This document shows positions 1 through 12,540 of a stretch of DNA of 64,000 nucleotides, piece by piece (position 1 is the stretch's first letter; each line of letters opens with the position of its first letter). The notes below the pieces were generated by a model that was not told where the DNA came from, did not search any database, and was given only the letters and a program-made list of their open reading frames with translations. The stretch covers positions 1,860,001 through 1,924,000 of the forward strand of contig CM055607.1 of the NCBI GenBank assembly GCA_029379385.1. Direction: 5' to 3'. Source of the DNA: Quillaja saponaria (lineage: Eukaryota > Streptophyta > Magnoliopsida > Fabales > Quillajaceae). Position numbers and translations under genes: made by a program.

Positions 1-1110
1 TTTAATATTAAATTAATAATATTGAATAAGTAGACTAATTTAAAAAAAAACAAAAACAAAATTGAATTTAAAAAATTAAAAAACTCATAATTTAATTATT
101 ATTAGAAGAATAATTAAATTATTCTTAGAAGAATATATATTTTGAAAGTTAATGAGAATTCGTCTTCCTTTTAATATGTTATTCAAAAATTAAAAAAATT
201 TATCTTCTTAACTAAATTTAGATTTATATATATTTATATTACTTGTTCTTTGTTATTTTTCTTACAAATAAATTTAGATTTATTTATTTTAGTTCTCATC
301 ATGAAAATAATTAGCAATAAATCAAGTCAAATTTGAAAATAATAATTTTTTAAATGTTTTCACGAAAAATATGAAAGGAGGTAAGAGAACGTTCTTATTA
401 ATTTTTAGATTTTTTTAAAATTTTTTTCATTAATGATTATATAATAAATATCTTTCAAATAATTATTAAATAATAAATTTCAATTTTTTAAATTAAATAA
501 AATGTTTTAAAAAAATAAGTTTATTTAAATTAATATTTTGAATTAAAAAATAAAATAAAGATAAAGGTAAAAGTGACATAAAAAGTAATAATATAAAATT
601 GAAGACTTATTTGGAGAGAAAATTTAAAAGTAAGAATTGTGAAGAATGAAAATTTATTATAAGACTTATTTAGAATCTAAAGAAAAAAGTAAAATTTATC
701 CTTACTTTTCTGTACTTTCTAGGGCTGAATCAAGGAATCCTCTGTTTGTTGCTGCTTCCACTCTCTTTTAAATCCCCACTTTCAAGACATTGATTACAGT
801 GAGATCTTTCCTTTTCTTCTTTCAACAACCCTCGTTCAAACTCCTCCCATCTTTCTCCCCATTTTCAGATTCATCATTCTCTTGGTTTTTTGGTCCATCA
901 GTAGGTTTACAGCTTCATATTATATTTCCATAACGTTTTGAATACTTTAATTTTATGCACAAAAGGGAAAAAATTTGTTTCCGTTGGAGGGTCAGTCGTG
1001 TATATTTCCCATGTACTCCAGTTTTCTCTTAAGAATGTGATTTTCCCATACAATACTTTTAAGTCTTAAGACAACAAACAAACAAACAAACAAAAAAACC
1101 CAGAACTAAC
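1..1110. other. AT-rich intergenic sequence, no gene recognised
   Basis: Bases 1-700 are very AT-rich and hold no ORF or repeat I can classify. Bases 720-900 are less AT-rich and pyrimidine-rich on the plus strand, resembling a plant 5' leader, but no reading frame follows. I searched this stretch for the missing last exons of the neighbouring carboxypeptidase pseudogene and did not see them. Confidence 0.5.
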
Positions 1111-1963
1111 CTCATTAGCAGCAGGCCATTTGTTGTCGCTAACTTCCAGGGTCAACTCAAAACAGCCGGCATGTATGTAATTCCAGTCTTGCATGCCTCC
1201 ATATATAGGATACCTGCAGTGGGTTTCTTAATGATTGATGAGCAACATATCCAAAGAACATGATTACACAAACAAGTATTCTAAAAGTTGGCAACTTGAG
1301 TTTCTATCTATTGACATAGAAAATAGCAAATCTAGAATGATTTAAAAAGCTTTCATAGATTTAATAATGAACTTCAAGGCAATGCTATCACATTGGTCAT
1401 ACCAAGATGCCCCACTTGTAATTCCTCCAAGAAATTCCTTGCTGAAAGACATGTTATAGTGAGAGTGAATATAAATACTTGCCATGAATCGAAATGTTTC
1501 ATCATCAGGGCATGCGTAGTAATTTGTCCTGTAGTTTATTCACATTAAAAGATAAAGCTTAGTGCAAACGAAGTGACTATATTGAAAAGTCTTCATCAAG
1601 TAATAAGCAAAAAGCACAGCAAGGGGTGTGACAAGCAAGGGCCAAAAAGTGGCCTGGTAAAATTTATATATTAGAGGGAAAAAAATTATGAGCACCAAAA
1701 ACTGGAAGGATATTAATAAAAAAAAAAGTAGAGAAATCAATAAAAATTTACAGATATGAGAAACACATTCCAAGCAGACCATAAATCCCACTATCACCTT
1801 TTGTCCTGAGTACCATCCCATAGATAATTTGCGACAAGTGCCCCCTGAGATCAAGAAAAGGAACTATTATAAAGTACTCATCCTTCTGCATCTAAACTAA
1901 ACTCAGCCAACTCAACTCAGTCTTAAATCCCAAATTAGTTGAGATCAGCTTCTGCATCTAAAC

Positions 1964-2175
1964 ATGACTTATATTAACTAAGTTGAATTCCAGTTCATGT
2001 TGTAATCTGAGTCAGTTGAGATAGTTTACTTTGTCAACCTGATGATGAAAAAGGCAGGTACAAGTGAATGACTTATATTAACTAAGTTGAATTCCAGTTC
2101 ATGTTGTAATCTGAGTCAGTTGAGATAGTTTACTTTGTCAACCTGATGATGAAAAAGGCAGGTACAAGTGAATGA
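1964..2175. repeat. Tandem duplication, 104-bp unit x 2
   Basis: The stretch starting at about 1966 (GACTTATATTAACTAAGTTG) recurs at 2070 with no visible difference across the unit. It lies within an intron of the SOL1 pseudogene. The near-identity suggests a recent event or an assembly duplication. Confidence 0.9.
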
Positions 2176-3270
2176 CGGCACGGGAGGGGAGATATCATAT
2201 ATTATCATGATCCTACAACAGCACTTGTGGAAACTTTTAAGCAAACCCCTATAAATATTTCTCTTAAAGAATATTGTAAGGAAATAAACCACCTGAGAAA
2301 CAAACCATCTTCCTGCTAAAATATAATAAATCTCCCAGCAATTCAGATAAAGGTAAGCATCCAATGAAACTGATCATGATCACGTTCTAGATTTTCTGGA
2401 TAGAGTTACTTTTCTAATTTCCAATGATGCAGCAAAAGTCATTTATAATCTGATTCCAGAGGATGCATTTTCTCTGAGAAAGAACAAGAGGGAAGGGGAT
2501 GGAAAAGTAGGGAATGGATTTCCTGATGTAACAGCTTCCACATCAAAAGAAAAACATGCATCTCATATGCAATATAAAGTCTATCTCAGAACATCACGAA
2601 ATGGTATGTAATTGATAGGAAGATTGGAGACATTCAAAATAGAGGGAAAAATAAACATGGAAGCTAATTAGGAATATAAAGTGTGGTCTGAAGAAGTATT
2701 AGTATTACCCCGTGCAAAGTGGCAGATGCTGTGAATTGTATATCACTCAACCAGTTCATGATCGCTCGTTTCTGGCTGCCGAGTGTTCAAATCATCATTT
2801 ATAGAATAGAACTGTTATTTCATGTCGAACAACAATACATTTTGCATTAACAATCACCGTATGCTACACAGCAATATACATTAAAATTGAAATACTAAGA
2901 GATAAAATGAAAAATGTAGATTCAAATTATATGGAAGGTAAGCTGCCTGCATACTGGGTTGACTATCCATAGTTGAGAGAAATTATGGACTATCGTGGAT
3001 AAAACTACAATTGTTTGATATCATGGGATCAATAAGGAATCTAAAATTTGGGTTCTGAAATCTGAACTAATGCAGAATCCACAGACAAGTATTTACAACA
3101 GATACCTGTCTGGAAAATCTCAATTCAGATCAATATTATTTGCATTACCATGTCTTCTTAGAGAAAACCCATCAGGGTTCATCGATGGAAGTATATGAAG
3201 GTGAATATTTTTGACAATCAATGAAGCCTGTCATAGCTAATGAACACTTCAGTATGCAACAAACACTATG

Positions 3271-3272
<2 letters not shown>

Positions 3273-3304
<32 letters not shown>
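3273..3304. repeat. (AT)16 microsatellite
   Basis: An uninterrupted AT dinucleotide run inside an intron of the SOL1 pseudogene. Confidence 0.95.
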
Positions 3305-3306
<2 letters not shown>

Positions 3307-4479
3307 GATAACGTAATCAATAGAAAACAATGCAAAGTAACACAAATTGTCAAGAGGATATATAGATAGATTTCAAATCCAGAGCAGGACTTTTGGTAGT
3401 ATCAGTTGCACATGAAATTTGGGTTGGTAAAATATAGTTGGTATTTTAGCAAGCAATGCAAACAATGATTGATAAAGATTACCTGAGTGAGGATTTTGGA
3501 AATGAGATTCTTCTTTATTTTATTAAATGGAGAAAACGACAAAGGAAGCTAGATGGACATAGACAAGAATGCAAATTCAACATGGAATAAGATGACAGCA
3601 TGCATCAAACAAGTAGCTCGGGATGCTCTTGGAGGATCTAAAGGAGGAGAAACCATATGGAAAAAGAAACATGGTGGTTGAATGAGGAATTCTAAGCAGC
3701 AACTAAGGGGAAAACAAAGAGAAATAAATGCATCCACATCCAGTTAAAAAAGAGGAAAATACCAAAGGATCCTTCAAATGGTTATCACATATCCAATTTG
3801 CCAAAAGCATTAGAAGCTCACAGCCCACAGGTTCATCTCCATGCACATTTCCAATGTACTGTAATATCTACAAATTAGTTACAATATCTTACAAAATGAA
3901 AACTACTATTAGTCAAAGTATTTCTCAAACTACAGAAGATCCCTAAAGAAATTACTTATAACGGACAGACGAAAATGCCCACAAGCAGACACATGGAGAA
4001 AGTAATAAAAACTGAGGAACAAAGTCAAACAATTCTACTTCTGTATTAGCTAGATTACTTAATCATAAACAAGAAAAAACCAAATGAATCATCAGTATTC
4101 AGTAGCAACAGACAAGATAAATTACAAACTCTAGTATTCACAAGTGGGAAGAACAAATAAATAACTTATGGGTGTTGGCACAGATGTGAAATTAAGGTAC
4201 CATCCAGCAGAGCTAGTCAGGATAATTGAATAGCAAGTTGTGAGCTTGTGAGACATGCTTGAGTGATTGGTTTTGAAATTAACTAGGCACTTCACTTACA
4301 TTATCCATTATTTTCCTTCAAAAGAGCCAAAAATTAGTGACAAACATAAACTTCCAAGCAGCAACCAAAACTAAGTTTATGGAATGAACTGTTGCCCTAT
4401 CGTTTACCAATCAAAAAGTAGAATCAATCTTGAAGAACTCTCAAGTTAAAAATTCATATTCTGATCAAACCAAGGAAAT

Positions 4480-5640
4480 AAAATTCGTCTTAAGGTACCG
4501 TTTTGATAAGCCAAAAAATTGAAACGATTCAGGAAACGGCATGAAAATGCTAATTTTCTTGGAAACGTATGGAAACATATATTAAAACACATATTATAGT
4601 AATTGTAAGTATCCAACATGAATAATTTAGTATATAAATACTAATAAATACATATCAAAATAAAAACCTTTCCATAGATATAGAAATTAAAAAAAAAAAG
4701 ATCAAATTACAATTAAATTCTAAAAGAAGACCTAAATAAATTAAAGTGATAAAAAAATACTAATTCATAGCTAATGATGTTTATTAACATAATACATTAA
4801 AATTCTTTCTCCATCTAAAATAAATTAAACTAACATAAAAACCAAATTAAAAATCCATCAGCCCTTTACTTAATTTTTATCTATTAGAAGGCTTAAATTG
4901 AAAAATATATATGTTGGACCGTAAAGTAGAGATACAAAATTGGGCTTGGAAGTTGAAACTATTTCTTTCCCAAATAAAAACAAAAGAGAGAATAAAATAA
5001 ACTAATTAAAAGAGTATGATATTTATTAAATAAATTAGTCGAGAGACAGAGAAGCGGAGAATGAGCAAGCTGCATGATAAGAGAAGCCAAATCTGACAGA
5101 GAAGGCAAAGGCCTAAAGCTGAGTGAGAAGGAAGCCAAATCTGCCAAAGAAAAATTCTAGATTAACACCATGACCCTCAAATCCGAACCTCTCCTCCACC
5201 AAGACCAAGATTCAAATCTCTCCTCCTCCACTGTGAAGAGTTGGAAAGATTTCTCATGCTCAAAATTCAGATAAGCTTACTTTTCAGTTTATTCTCCGTC
5301 TCCTATCTTAGTTTCGATCCAATTCGGACTGTTTCGGGTAAAAACAAAATTGATTCCACCGAAACACCGTAGTTATGTTTCTATAGGTGAGTTTTGTGTC
5401 GGTAGGTGTGGAAACCGACTCGATTCACCCGTTTTGGGCGAATCGACACGACTTTTCGTTCCTTGGATCAAATTAATAATTAATACCAACATGGTGCAAA
5501 ATCACATACTTACACCATTTCTTGAAAAAAATGATTGCATTAATTTGCTAATTCCTACCAACTTTCTGTTTCAACCAGCCAAATTCTTAACGGAAGGTTA
5601 CTTATCTCTTTTCAAAGTAACAAATATTTAATAGTATATT
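4480..5640. other. Intron sequence with possible old transposon debris
   Basis: This part of the large SOL1-pseudogene intron has a very AT-rich centre flanked by segments rich in GATTCR-type words (about 4525 and 5390-5450). The composition resembles the candidate element at 30732-31614, but I could not define matching termini or a target-site duplication. The 93-codon frame at 5350-5631 resembles no known protein. Confidence 0.3.
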
Positions 5641-6830
5641 CCACACTTTTTTAATAGTATATGCATATAATAGTTACATAATATTCAAAAAGTTTACTAC
5701 TTTTTTTTTTATGTGTATGTGGGAGTGGAGACGAGGGATTAATCATTTGAGTTGCTGCCACCCTATAGTGACAACGGTCTCATGCACTTTTGACACAACA
5801 ATAACTAAAGTTCTAAAGCAACTCTAAATCTATGGTAGTGTTGGTAGCAGATCATTCACCTTAAATGCAGGTTCAGCCTCCATCGAAAGTTTGGTAATTT
5901 ATAGATTTTATTTTGGAAGAAAAACATAGACTAACTTCAGTGAAAAGATTACCAGCGGAACTCCAGTTACACTCTTCCCAATACTGATAATCCATTCCAA
6001 GAATCCCTCAAAGAGAGAAACAAAGCACAACTCAGCATAACAGTAGCACATAAATACATAATACCCCATTCACTATAAGCCCACTTATTCATCAATGCTA
6101 CTTTCATAAGCATTGTTTCCTCTACCACTGTATCCAGAGGTGCAACCTTAAACTGATAGCTATTCAAAAACCAATAGAAATGAGGAATCACCTGTATATC
6201 CTTGAAATATTACTACATCTTTGCCCGAATTCAATAATGGAATTTTCAAGATCAGAATTGGACATGTACCCTTTGGATAAGTCAATACTGTAACATATTT
6301 TATCAAATCATTAGAAATTGAAAAGTGAAAACACAACAAAATAAAAGCACAATACTATTTTCAAGCTACTAGGGAAAGTTTCATGATTGAATACCTTCTC
6401 TGAGACTTAATCTGCTCAAACAAATGCCTTGAAAAACTTGTGTGGCTACCATTCTTCAATCCTTTTTATAAAAACAAAAATGTATACAACTGGTAAGAAA
6501 TTTAAAATTCTATCAAAAGAAAAATTTAAACATACCCAGATTGAAATGTTAGTCAATCTAGTTGAAACTGAGATGCAGATTAACGAATTTAAAAACTGAT
6601 ACAGAATCCAAGGTTCCAAGTAGAAGCTTTTCGTGAAATTTACAAGAAACATAAACACAGTTGAAATTTAAAGAATTAAACAAGAGGAAGGAAAAGAAGA
6701 AGAAGCAGACCTGAAGAGATAGAGCTTTGTAAACAGCCTCTAGCAGCAGTAGGGTCAAGAGAAGAGAGGAAAGTGAGAGCGTTAAAGTGAAGGAGAAGAG
6801 AAAAGTTTCTTTTCCATAGGTGACGCTAAA

Positions 6831-9099
6831 GATGAAGACGACTACGGTGAATCGCGGCTTCTATCAATTTTCAAGTAGAAACTTGAAAATTGATAGAAGC
6901 TCTGAAAAGCTTATTTTCTTGTTAATGAAGCGCTAAAAATTAGAACTTAATTTTCAAGTAAATTAATCATTTCTCTTGGGCCATCAATAGGGTCACAGAC
7001 AAAATTAATCAGTAAAGGCCCAACTCTGAATAAGCAAAATATATTCTAAAACACTTGGGTAGCTGGCCCGGACACGTAGGCTTTGACGCTTGTGTAAAAA
7101 GGATATAATTTTTTGAATAAATAAATGAAAAAAATCGATTCTACTTATTCATAATTACATTAAAAGAACGATGAAATTCATACAATTAAGAGATTTAATT
7201 TTTTATTATATATTTTTCAGTGTGATTTCAAATAGGCCCAAAAACTCTAGTTCACGGTTAAAAACATAAATCAACAATGACCTTTGATAAATTTAGTGTT
7301 TTCTATTAAATTTATTTTTTTTCCCATGTCTATTAATCATAGGCCATTTCAAGATTTTATTATTTAATATTTATTTAGAATTATAATTCATTTATCACTA
7401 CAACTAATTACTTCTCTTAAGATGTAGTTGTAGGGTTAGTTCTCCTAACGTTACTATTTCTTTATTAGTTCTACCATATTATTTCCATTCCCCATGTATG
7501 TTGATTAATATATCAAACATGAAGGAGCGTTATTTCATTGCTAAAATGGAGAAAGGTGGGCAAAAATTAAGTAAGGTTTTTAATAAGAGGAGTCATAACT
7601 GTTATTACCACTAATTTTGGATTTATTGTAGAATTATAAATTAGATATATATTTTTTTCTGAAACAGTCATTGGTTTTGAATGTTAAATTAAATGTTAAT
7701 GGAGGTGAAGTCATAGAATGCATCATGCATGTAGTTATCTTCAACCGTCCAAAACCTTTTTAAAGAACAAATCATTGGGCAGAAAAAACACGATAATGAA
7801 CAATTGGTCCCACCTAAACTTCTAATCAACTTAATTATTGACACGTGTACGACCATTAAGGAGACGCGTTTCAAGTGAAACTGAAAAACCGAAACTTCTT
7901 AACCACGTTCTTTGATTGTTGTTATCTGAATTAAATATTTTAATAACTCTTGGGCTTTTCGGAGCGACAGCCGGACCAATTAATTTAATTTTGATTAAAT
8001 TAAAGTGAGTGCGTAGCTGACGTTCACCTCATAATGTATCTTACTTTGCTTTGTTTGTTTGTTCTAGATTGTTCCATTCAGGTCTATTTCTTATCATAGT
8101 TACCTCATTACCCTTTCAATAAATCAAAATTATATTATTATTATTATTAACTATAAATAAGTATATTTTTTCACTCTATCTTCTAAATAATTTTAAACTA
8201 AAAAATTATTACTATGATTCCAAATATAAATAATAATTTTTGCCAAGTTCAAGCAATGTATACTTGACTAAAGTAGGGTCAGTAAAATTAACTTCACCCA
8301 AAAAGAAAATATTTGGTAGATATAAAATATAGAATAATTAAAAAAAATCATTTCACTACAAATTTCAAATTATTCAATATATATCCATAAATTAATTCTT
8401 ATTTTTTACATGTCTCCTCACACACAAGATTATTAAAATTTATCAACAGTGCATAACTTTTCTTGTCTACTTTCAACAAAAACTTATTAAAAAATGAATA
8501 ATAACAATAAATAAACTCTTGATGACCACTTTGTTTTAAAATCCTTATTTATCATGTTTAATTTTTCTTTTTTCAAAAAAAAAAAAAAAAACTTCCATTT
8601 AATAATATAAACTTTTGAATAATTTTTTGTTTCTCACAACAAGTATAGTAATATTCAATTTATCAAATATCAAAGATAATAGAAATTTGCGACAACTCTT
8701 ATCCACATATCATTTCACCATTTTGCAAGTTGGGTTTCCATGCAAGTGGTTTTATAGCATTCTATTCTATCTACAAAAATATCTACTTTTCAGATTCTAT
8801 CCACGAGTTATAGTTTTCTTTTTACCAAATAAATGTCTTATCCTATTCATCAGTAAAATAAAACAACTGAAGGGTATATTCGTCATTTTTCCAATGACCA
8901 AAACCGCAGCATGATTCCACCTAGTAATATGTTGACACCAGACACACATGAGACCAATTACTTTTTGAAACCAATCAGAAACTAGCACGTCTTAAACACC
9001 TTTCCCCATACTCATACCATACATACATACACATAAGTTAAACATACATGGTCCATGATCTCCATGCAACATGGGAGTATGTACAGTTTCCCATAATCA
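6831..9099. other. AT-rich intergenic sequence, nothing recognised
   Basis: I see only short frames in low-complexity DNA, a poly-A run near 8576-8590 and an ATT microsatellite near 8130. No coding or RNA gene is supported. Confidence 0.5.
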
Positions 9100-9104
9100 T
9101 TTCT

Positions 9105-9560
9105 ATGCTAAGTGGGCCCCACTCAGCATCACACGGCAAGTGGGAGATCCTTTAGTAACCAAGCAACCAAAAATGAAAGATGACGATCCGCTTAGACAGC
9201 ACAAGATATATTCCAGGCATTGCAATGCGCCACGTGTGTAGGCCAAAGATTTTGAACCTGTATAGATCTGAAGCCATTCTGTGATTGGCTACAATTATTT
9301 TACTGTGGAAATAAATATCTCGGAGGATCTCTAAGGAAAGAGCGGTACGCCTACCACCACCAGATATTGCTTCCCTGACCGAAACTTTACTGCCCGCTTG
9401 TTTGCAGCCACTAATAGGCCCACGTGGTTGAGTCAGCAATGAAGATGCTTTAGGGCAGCAATTGCCTGGACATTTCTAAGCGTCGGATCTGGCCCACGAG
9501 AGAATCCTTAATGCGACAGCCGCTTGTGAGCCGTTAGATTCTCACATAGTCACGAGTAAT
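9105..9560 (+). promoter_or_regulatory. Distal regulatory island upstream of GIGANTEA (TCP sites and G-boxes)
   Basis: A segment of more balanced base composition in otherwise AT-rich DNA. It contains GTGGGCCCCAC (9112-9122, a palindromic TCP-type site), G-box cores CACGTG at 9231-9236 and 9421-9426, and GGCCCAC at 9417-9423 and 9491-9497. No convincing ORF is present. It lies about 2 kb upstream of the probable GIGANTEA transcription start. Regulatory function is inferred from the motif cluster only; an unannotated non-coding transcript is an alternative. Confidence 0.4.
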
Positions 9561-10726
9561 TTAAGAGATTAGGCCAGTTGTTAACGCCGAGACTCGAATA
9601 TCCCATAAACCATGATATATTCTATTTTCTTTCCCTTCAAAATTTCAGCTTAGATTCATATTAGGATGAGAAATATAAAATAATTTATAATTAGACCTCA
9701 ATAAATGTTTAAGTAAAATTTGAGTATAATATTAAAGAAGTAAAAAAAAAAAAAAATCAATTATAACACATAGTCCATATTATTTTTTAATTCTAACTTA
9801 AATTTATTTTATCAAATATTTAAAATCGATTGCAATTAATTTTTTAACCCTATGTAACAATGATGATTAACTAAGATTGGTCTATAAAAATAAATATTAT
9901 AAGTACTCCAATATGAAAGTAATTATTGTAAGTATTACTTTTAAATAAGTCAACGGTTAAAATAATAATTTTCTCATATATATTTTTCTTTGCATGATTG
10001 CAGAATTATACAAACTAATTAAGTGAGACTGCAAACCCTTGTTCACCAACTCTTTATTAATAAACCTGTTGACAATAGGTTTACTAATTATCAGAAGTGG
10101 TTTACACGTAGATGATAGTTATCTTGTTTTGGAAAAAAGTCCAGGTAATGGGTTTTGATATTTCTTAAGTCAAATGAAATATACTAGTTTAATTTATACT
10201 TTCTGTGTGTTGTCCACTTTGAGTTTTTATTTAAGCAATTTTTGATTCACAGACAACTCCACCCACGCTTAATGCAGGATGATCAAGTAATGGAAATTTT
10301 AAGAATATTTGTCAACTAATTACCCCTGAAAGGTACCACCACTACAATGGATATATATATATATATACACACTATACTTTGACGTATGTAGCTGCTTCTC
10401 CTTTAAAAGTAATTCATATTCTGTTTTAGGAAAAGTAATGTCCAAAATATATATCTTTAGTGACTTTCTTCTAAATATTGGACTCATTGTGCACAGCACA
10501 CGGTATCAGGGCTCTGCATGGACAAAGCACAAAAACCAGGTTCAATTGGGCATCATTATTGCACATAGGATAATCATCCGAGTTAATTATTGTTAAATAT
10601 GTCAATTTGAACATAACAATTTGTCCCTTTCTTCACTTTGTCAAAATTAGTTCTGTATAATCTCCTAAAAAAATAGTACTGTATAACTAAAATTCCATTA
10701 ATTGGGTATTTATAATATTTTAATTT

Positions 10727-10921
10727 TCTTGCTTTCAAACATTATCCCTCTATATTTTTGTTTTAAGTTTGAATTGTTTAAGTGTTTCGGATCACCTCAA
10801 GAAAATCACCTGAATTAAAACTTGTTATTTTGACTATATATAATAATAAAAATATAGAGGAGATTAATTGTTATTTCTTGCTTTCAAACATTATCCCTCT
10901 ATATTTTTATTATTATATATA
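10727..10921. repeat. Overlapping direct and inverted repeats, AT-rich hairpin
   Basis: A roughly 33-base word beginning TTCTTGCTTTCAAACATTAT occurs at 10727-10759 and again 149 bases later (10876-10908). The end of the second copy also pairs as an inverted repeat: left arm 10835-10860, right arm 10896-10921, about 26 paired bases and a 35-base loop. It is probably the product of local template switching or a small mobile-element footprint. Confidence 0.7.
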
Positions 10922-11314
10922 TATTTTTATTATTTCAAACTTGTTATTATATTTTATTGACTAAGAAAATAAAAGTATAGATAAGGTATCTACATATTCA
11001 TTGTCATTAAAATTAAAAATTATTTTGAGAGTAATCACAACTATATATAATAATATATAGTTATTATTAATAATGACAGTCAAGGAACTCAATCAAATTC
11101 TCACCCTCGTAAAAAAAAAACGAATATTTGAGTACTACATTAACTACTAAACCTACACATTATTGATATAGTTGTGATATTGGAATCTTAAACTTCATAA
11201 TCTCAGCAAAAATATTTACAAGAGATGGTATTATTTTATTAACCATTGTCTCCTTCGTAATAATTCTAAGTGGGAACAATAATATCGTATTTAGCGCTCA
11301 TGGCTAGGTTATTA

Positions 11315-11524
11315 AGATATTTTTTAATTTGTATTATGTGCATCCGATTTGTTTATGCATCCTCTTTCTCGTGTTTGACAAACTTTGACTGTTTCGCAAC
11401 TTTTCCAACAGGAACATACCATGTCATGGGTTATATGAATGTATGTATAATGAAGATCGATGGTAAAAACTAACATGACGTGGCAATCAACCTCTGAGGG
11501 GAGCGGAAAATATCATTGCCACGT
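11315..11524 (+). promoter_or_regulatory. GIGANTEA proximal promoter module: evening element and paired ABRE-like sites
   Basis: An exact evening element in reverse orientation, AGATATTTT, is at 11315-11323. A second near-match, AAAATATCA, starts at 11507. ABRE-like ACGTGGC at 11478 and its mirror GCCACGT at 11518 belong to a perfect inverted repeat (ACGTGGCAAT 11478-11487; ATTGCCACGT 11515-11524) that encloses the second evening-element core. Evening elements bind CCA1/LHY/RVE proteins and ABRE-like/G-box elements bind bZIP and bHLH factors; both types have been reported in the Arabidopsis GI promoter. The module sits just upstream of the leader. Confidence 0.65.
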
Positions 11525-11568
11525 ATACTGCTTCTCAGGCCTCTTAAAGATCTTCTCTTTCTCTTTTT

Positions 11569-11570
<2 letters not shown>

Positions 11571-11602
<32 letters not shown>
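11571..11602 (+). repeat. (TC)16 microsatellite in the GIGANTEA 5' leader
   Basis: An uninterrupted TC run followed by CCCC. Its position about 50-90 bases downstream of the promoter module suggests it lies at or just after the transcription start. Pyrimidine tracts of this kind are frequent near plant start sites. Confidence 0.85.
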
Positions 11603-11604
<2 letters not shown>

Positions 11605-12540
11605 CAAGCAAAACCAGGACCTCTTAATATTTCAGAAAAAGAATCCATATCTATACTAGATTAAAGGAAACAGTTTCACTTTACAGTCTTAGAGTTTCAT
11701 CCTCAAATTTCTGAAACTTTATCTCACCAAGGAATCCGATTGCACAGAAAAGTGCAGGTGCTTGTTCTTTTTTTGAACCTTTTTAGGTGATTTATTTGTG
11801 TGGTTGATTTAATTTGAAAAATTCCATCAATTTCTAGGTTTTTGAACTTAGATTTGTAGTATTTATTCAATAGATATCCACTATTATATTTGTTCATCAA
11901 ATGATGCTTGAGTAATCATTTGTTTAAGTTTCAAGATTTGTTCTTTGTTCAGCTGTAGTCTGTAGAGGATTGCCTGGACAATTAACCCTTGATTTCAGAG
12001 TTTACTGGATTTTTCACATTCCAACGTAAATTTAAATAGTTCCATTGTTATGTTTTAGTTAACTGATTTATTTCCCTTTCCTATATCCATCTGTTAATTT
12101 TGGAGTCTACTTTCTTATAATAGATTTTTTTTTAGCTCATTTAATTTGAGGTCTTATTAGAAAATTCAAATTATTTTCGTTCTGTTTCCAGAAGAAACTC
12201 AGAAATCATTTGCAAATTTTTTGTGTTCGAATCTGAAGCTATGAAAAAAAGAAAAAGAAAAAAAGATTTGAGCTACAGGATCACCACTTACTGTGAATGA
12301 TTGCTGATTCTTCTGGCAGATGCATTGAGTTGAGTTATGTTGATTAAATTTTGCATCGCTGAGTTGGATCCTCCGTTTTTAATCATACTGCCGGTGAATA
12401 TCGGGCAGTACTTGGCGAGGAATGTTAAATTACAAAATTTTAATACTTGATTGGTAGCGGCTTTTGGCCAGATTTTTTGATATTGGCTTTGGTATCAGAG
12501 GCATAGTGGGGAATATCTAGAAGTTAGTTTTTCATCTTCT

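Larger units (their letters stand above)
1111..6830 (-). pseudogene. SOL1-like zinc carboxypeptidase (peptidase M14, carboxypeptidase D type), decayed
   Basis: Exon remnants read on the minus strand match plant SOL1, a membrane-bound M14 carboxypeptidase linked to CLE peptide processing. Recognisable exons: 6192-6287 (GYMSNSDLE), 5953-5983 (SIGKSVTGVPL), about 5860-5890 (EAEPAFK, start eroded), 3763-3858 (YIGNVHGDEPVG, with the HxxE zinc ligands), 3106-3227 (HILPSMNPDGFS), 2709-2811 (TASATLHG, third zinc His), 1798-1844 (GALVANYLWDGT), 1403-1528 (NYYACPDDETFRF), 1111-1213 (YPIYGGMQDWNY then FELTLE with the catalytic Glu). A hydrophobic signal-peptide-like stretch lies near 6710-6780 but is out of frame with the nearest ATG. 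Lesions: codon 3122-3120 is TGA where the family has Arg (DLN-stop-DFPD); exon 2709-2811 enters in the wrong phase and loses two bases inside QPET/AIMNW; the C-terminal exons are absent. Introns are retained, so it is not a processed copy. Confidence 0.85.

Noticed and set aside
1964..2175. CRISPR-like array
   Set aside because: Only two adjacent units without spacers, in a plant nuclear intron.
5350..5631. 93-codon plus-strand frame
   Set aside because: It lies in a SOL1-pseudogene intron, has no domain or similarity I recognise, and its composition follows repeat-like DNA.
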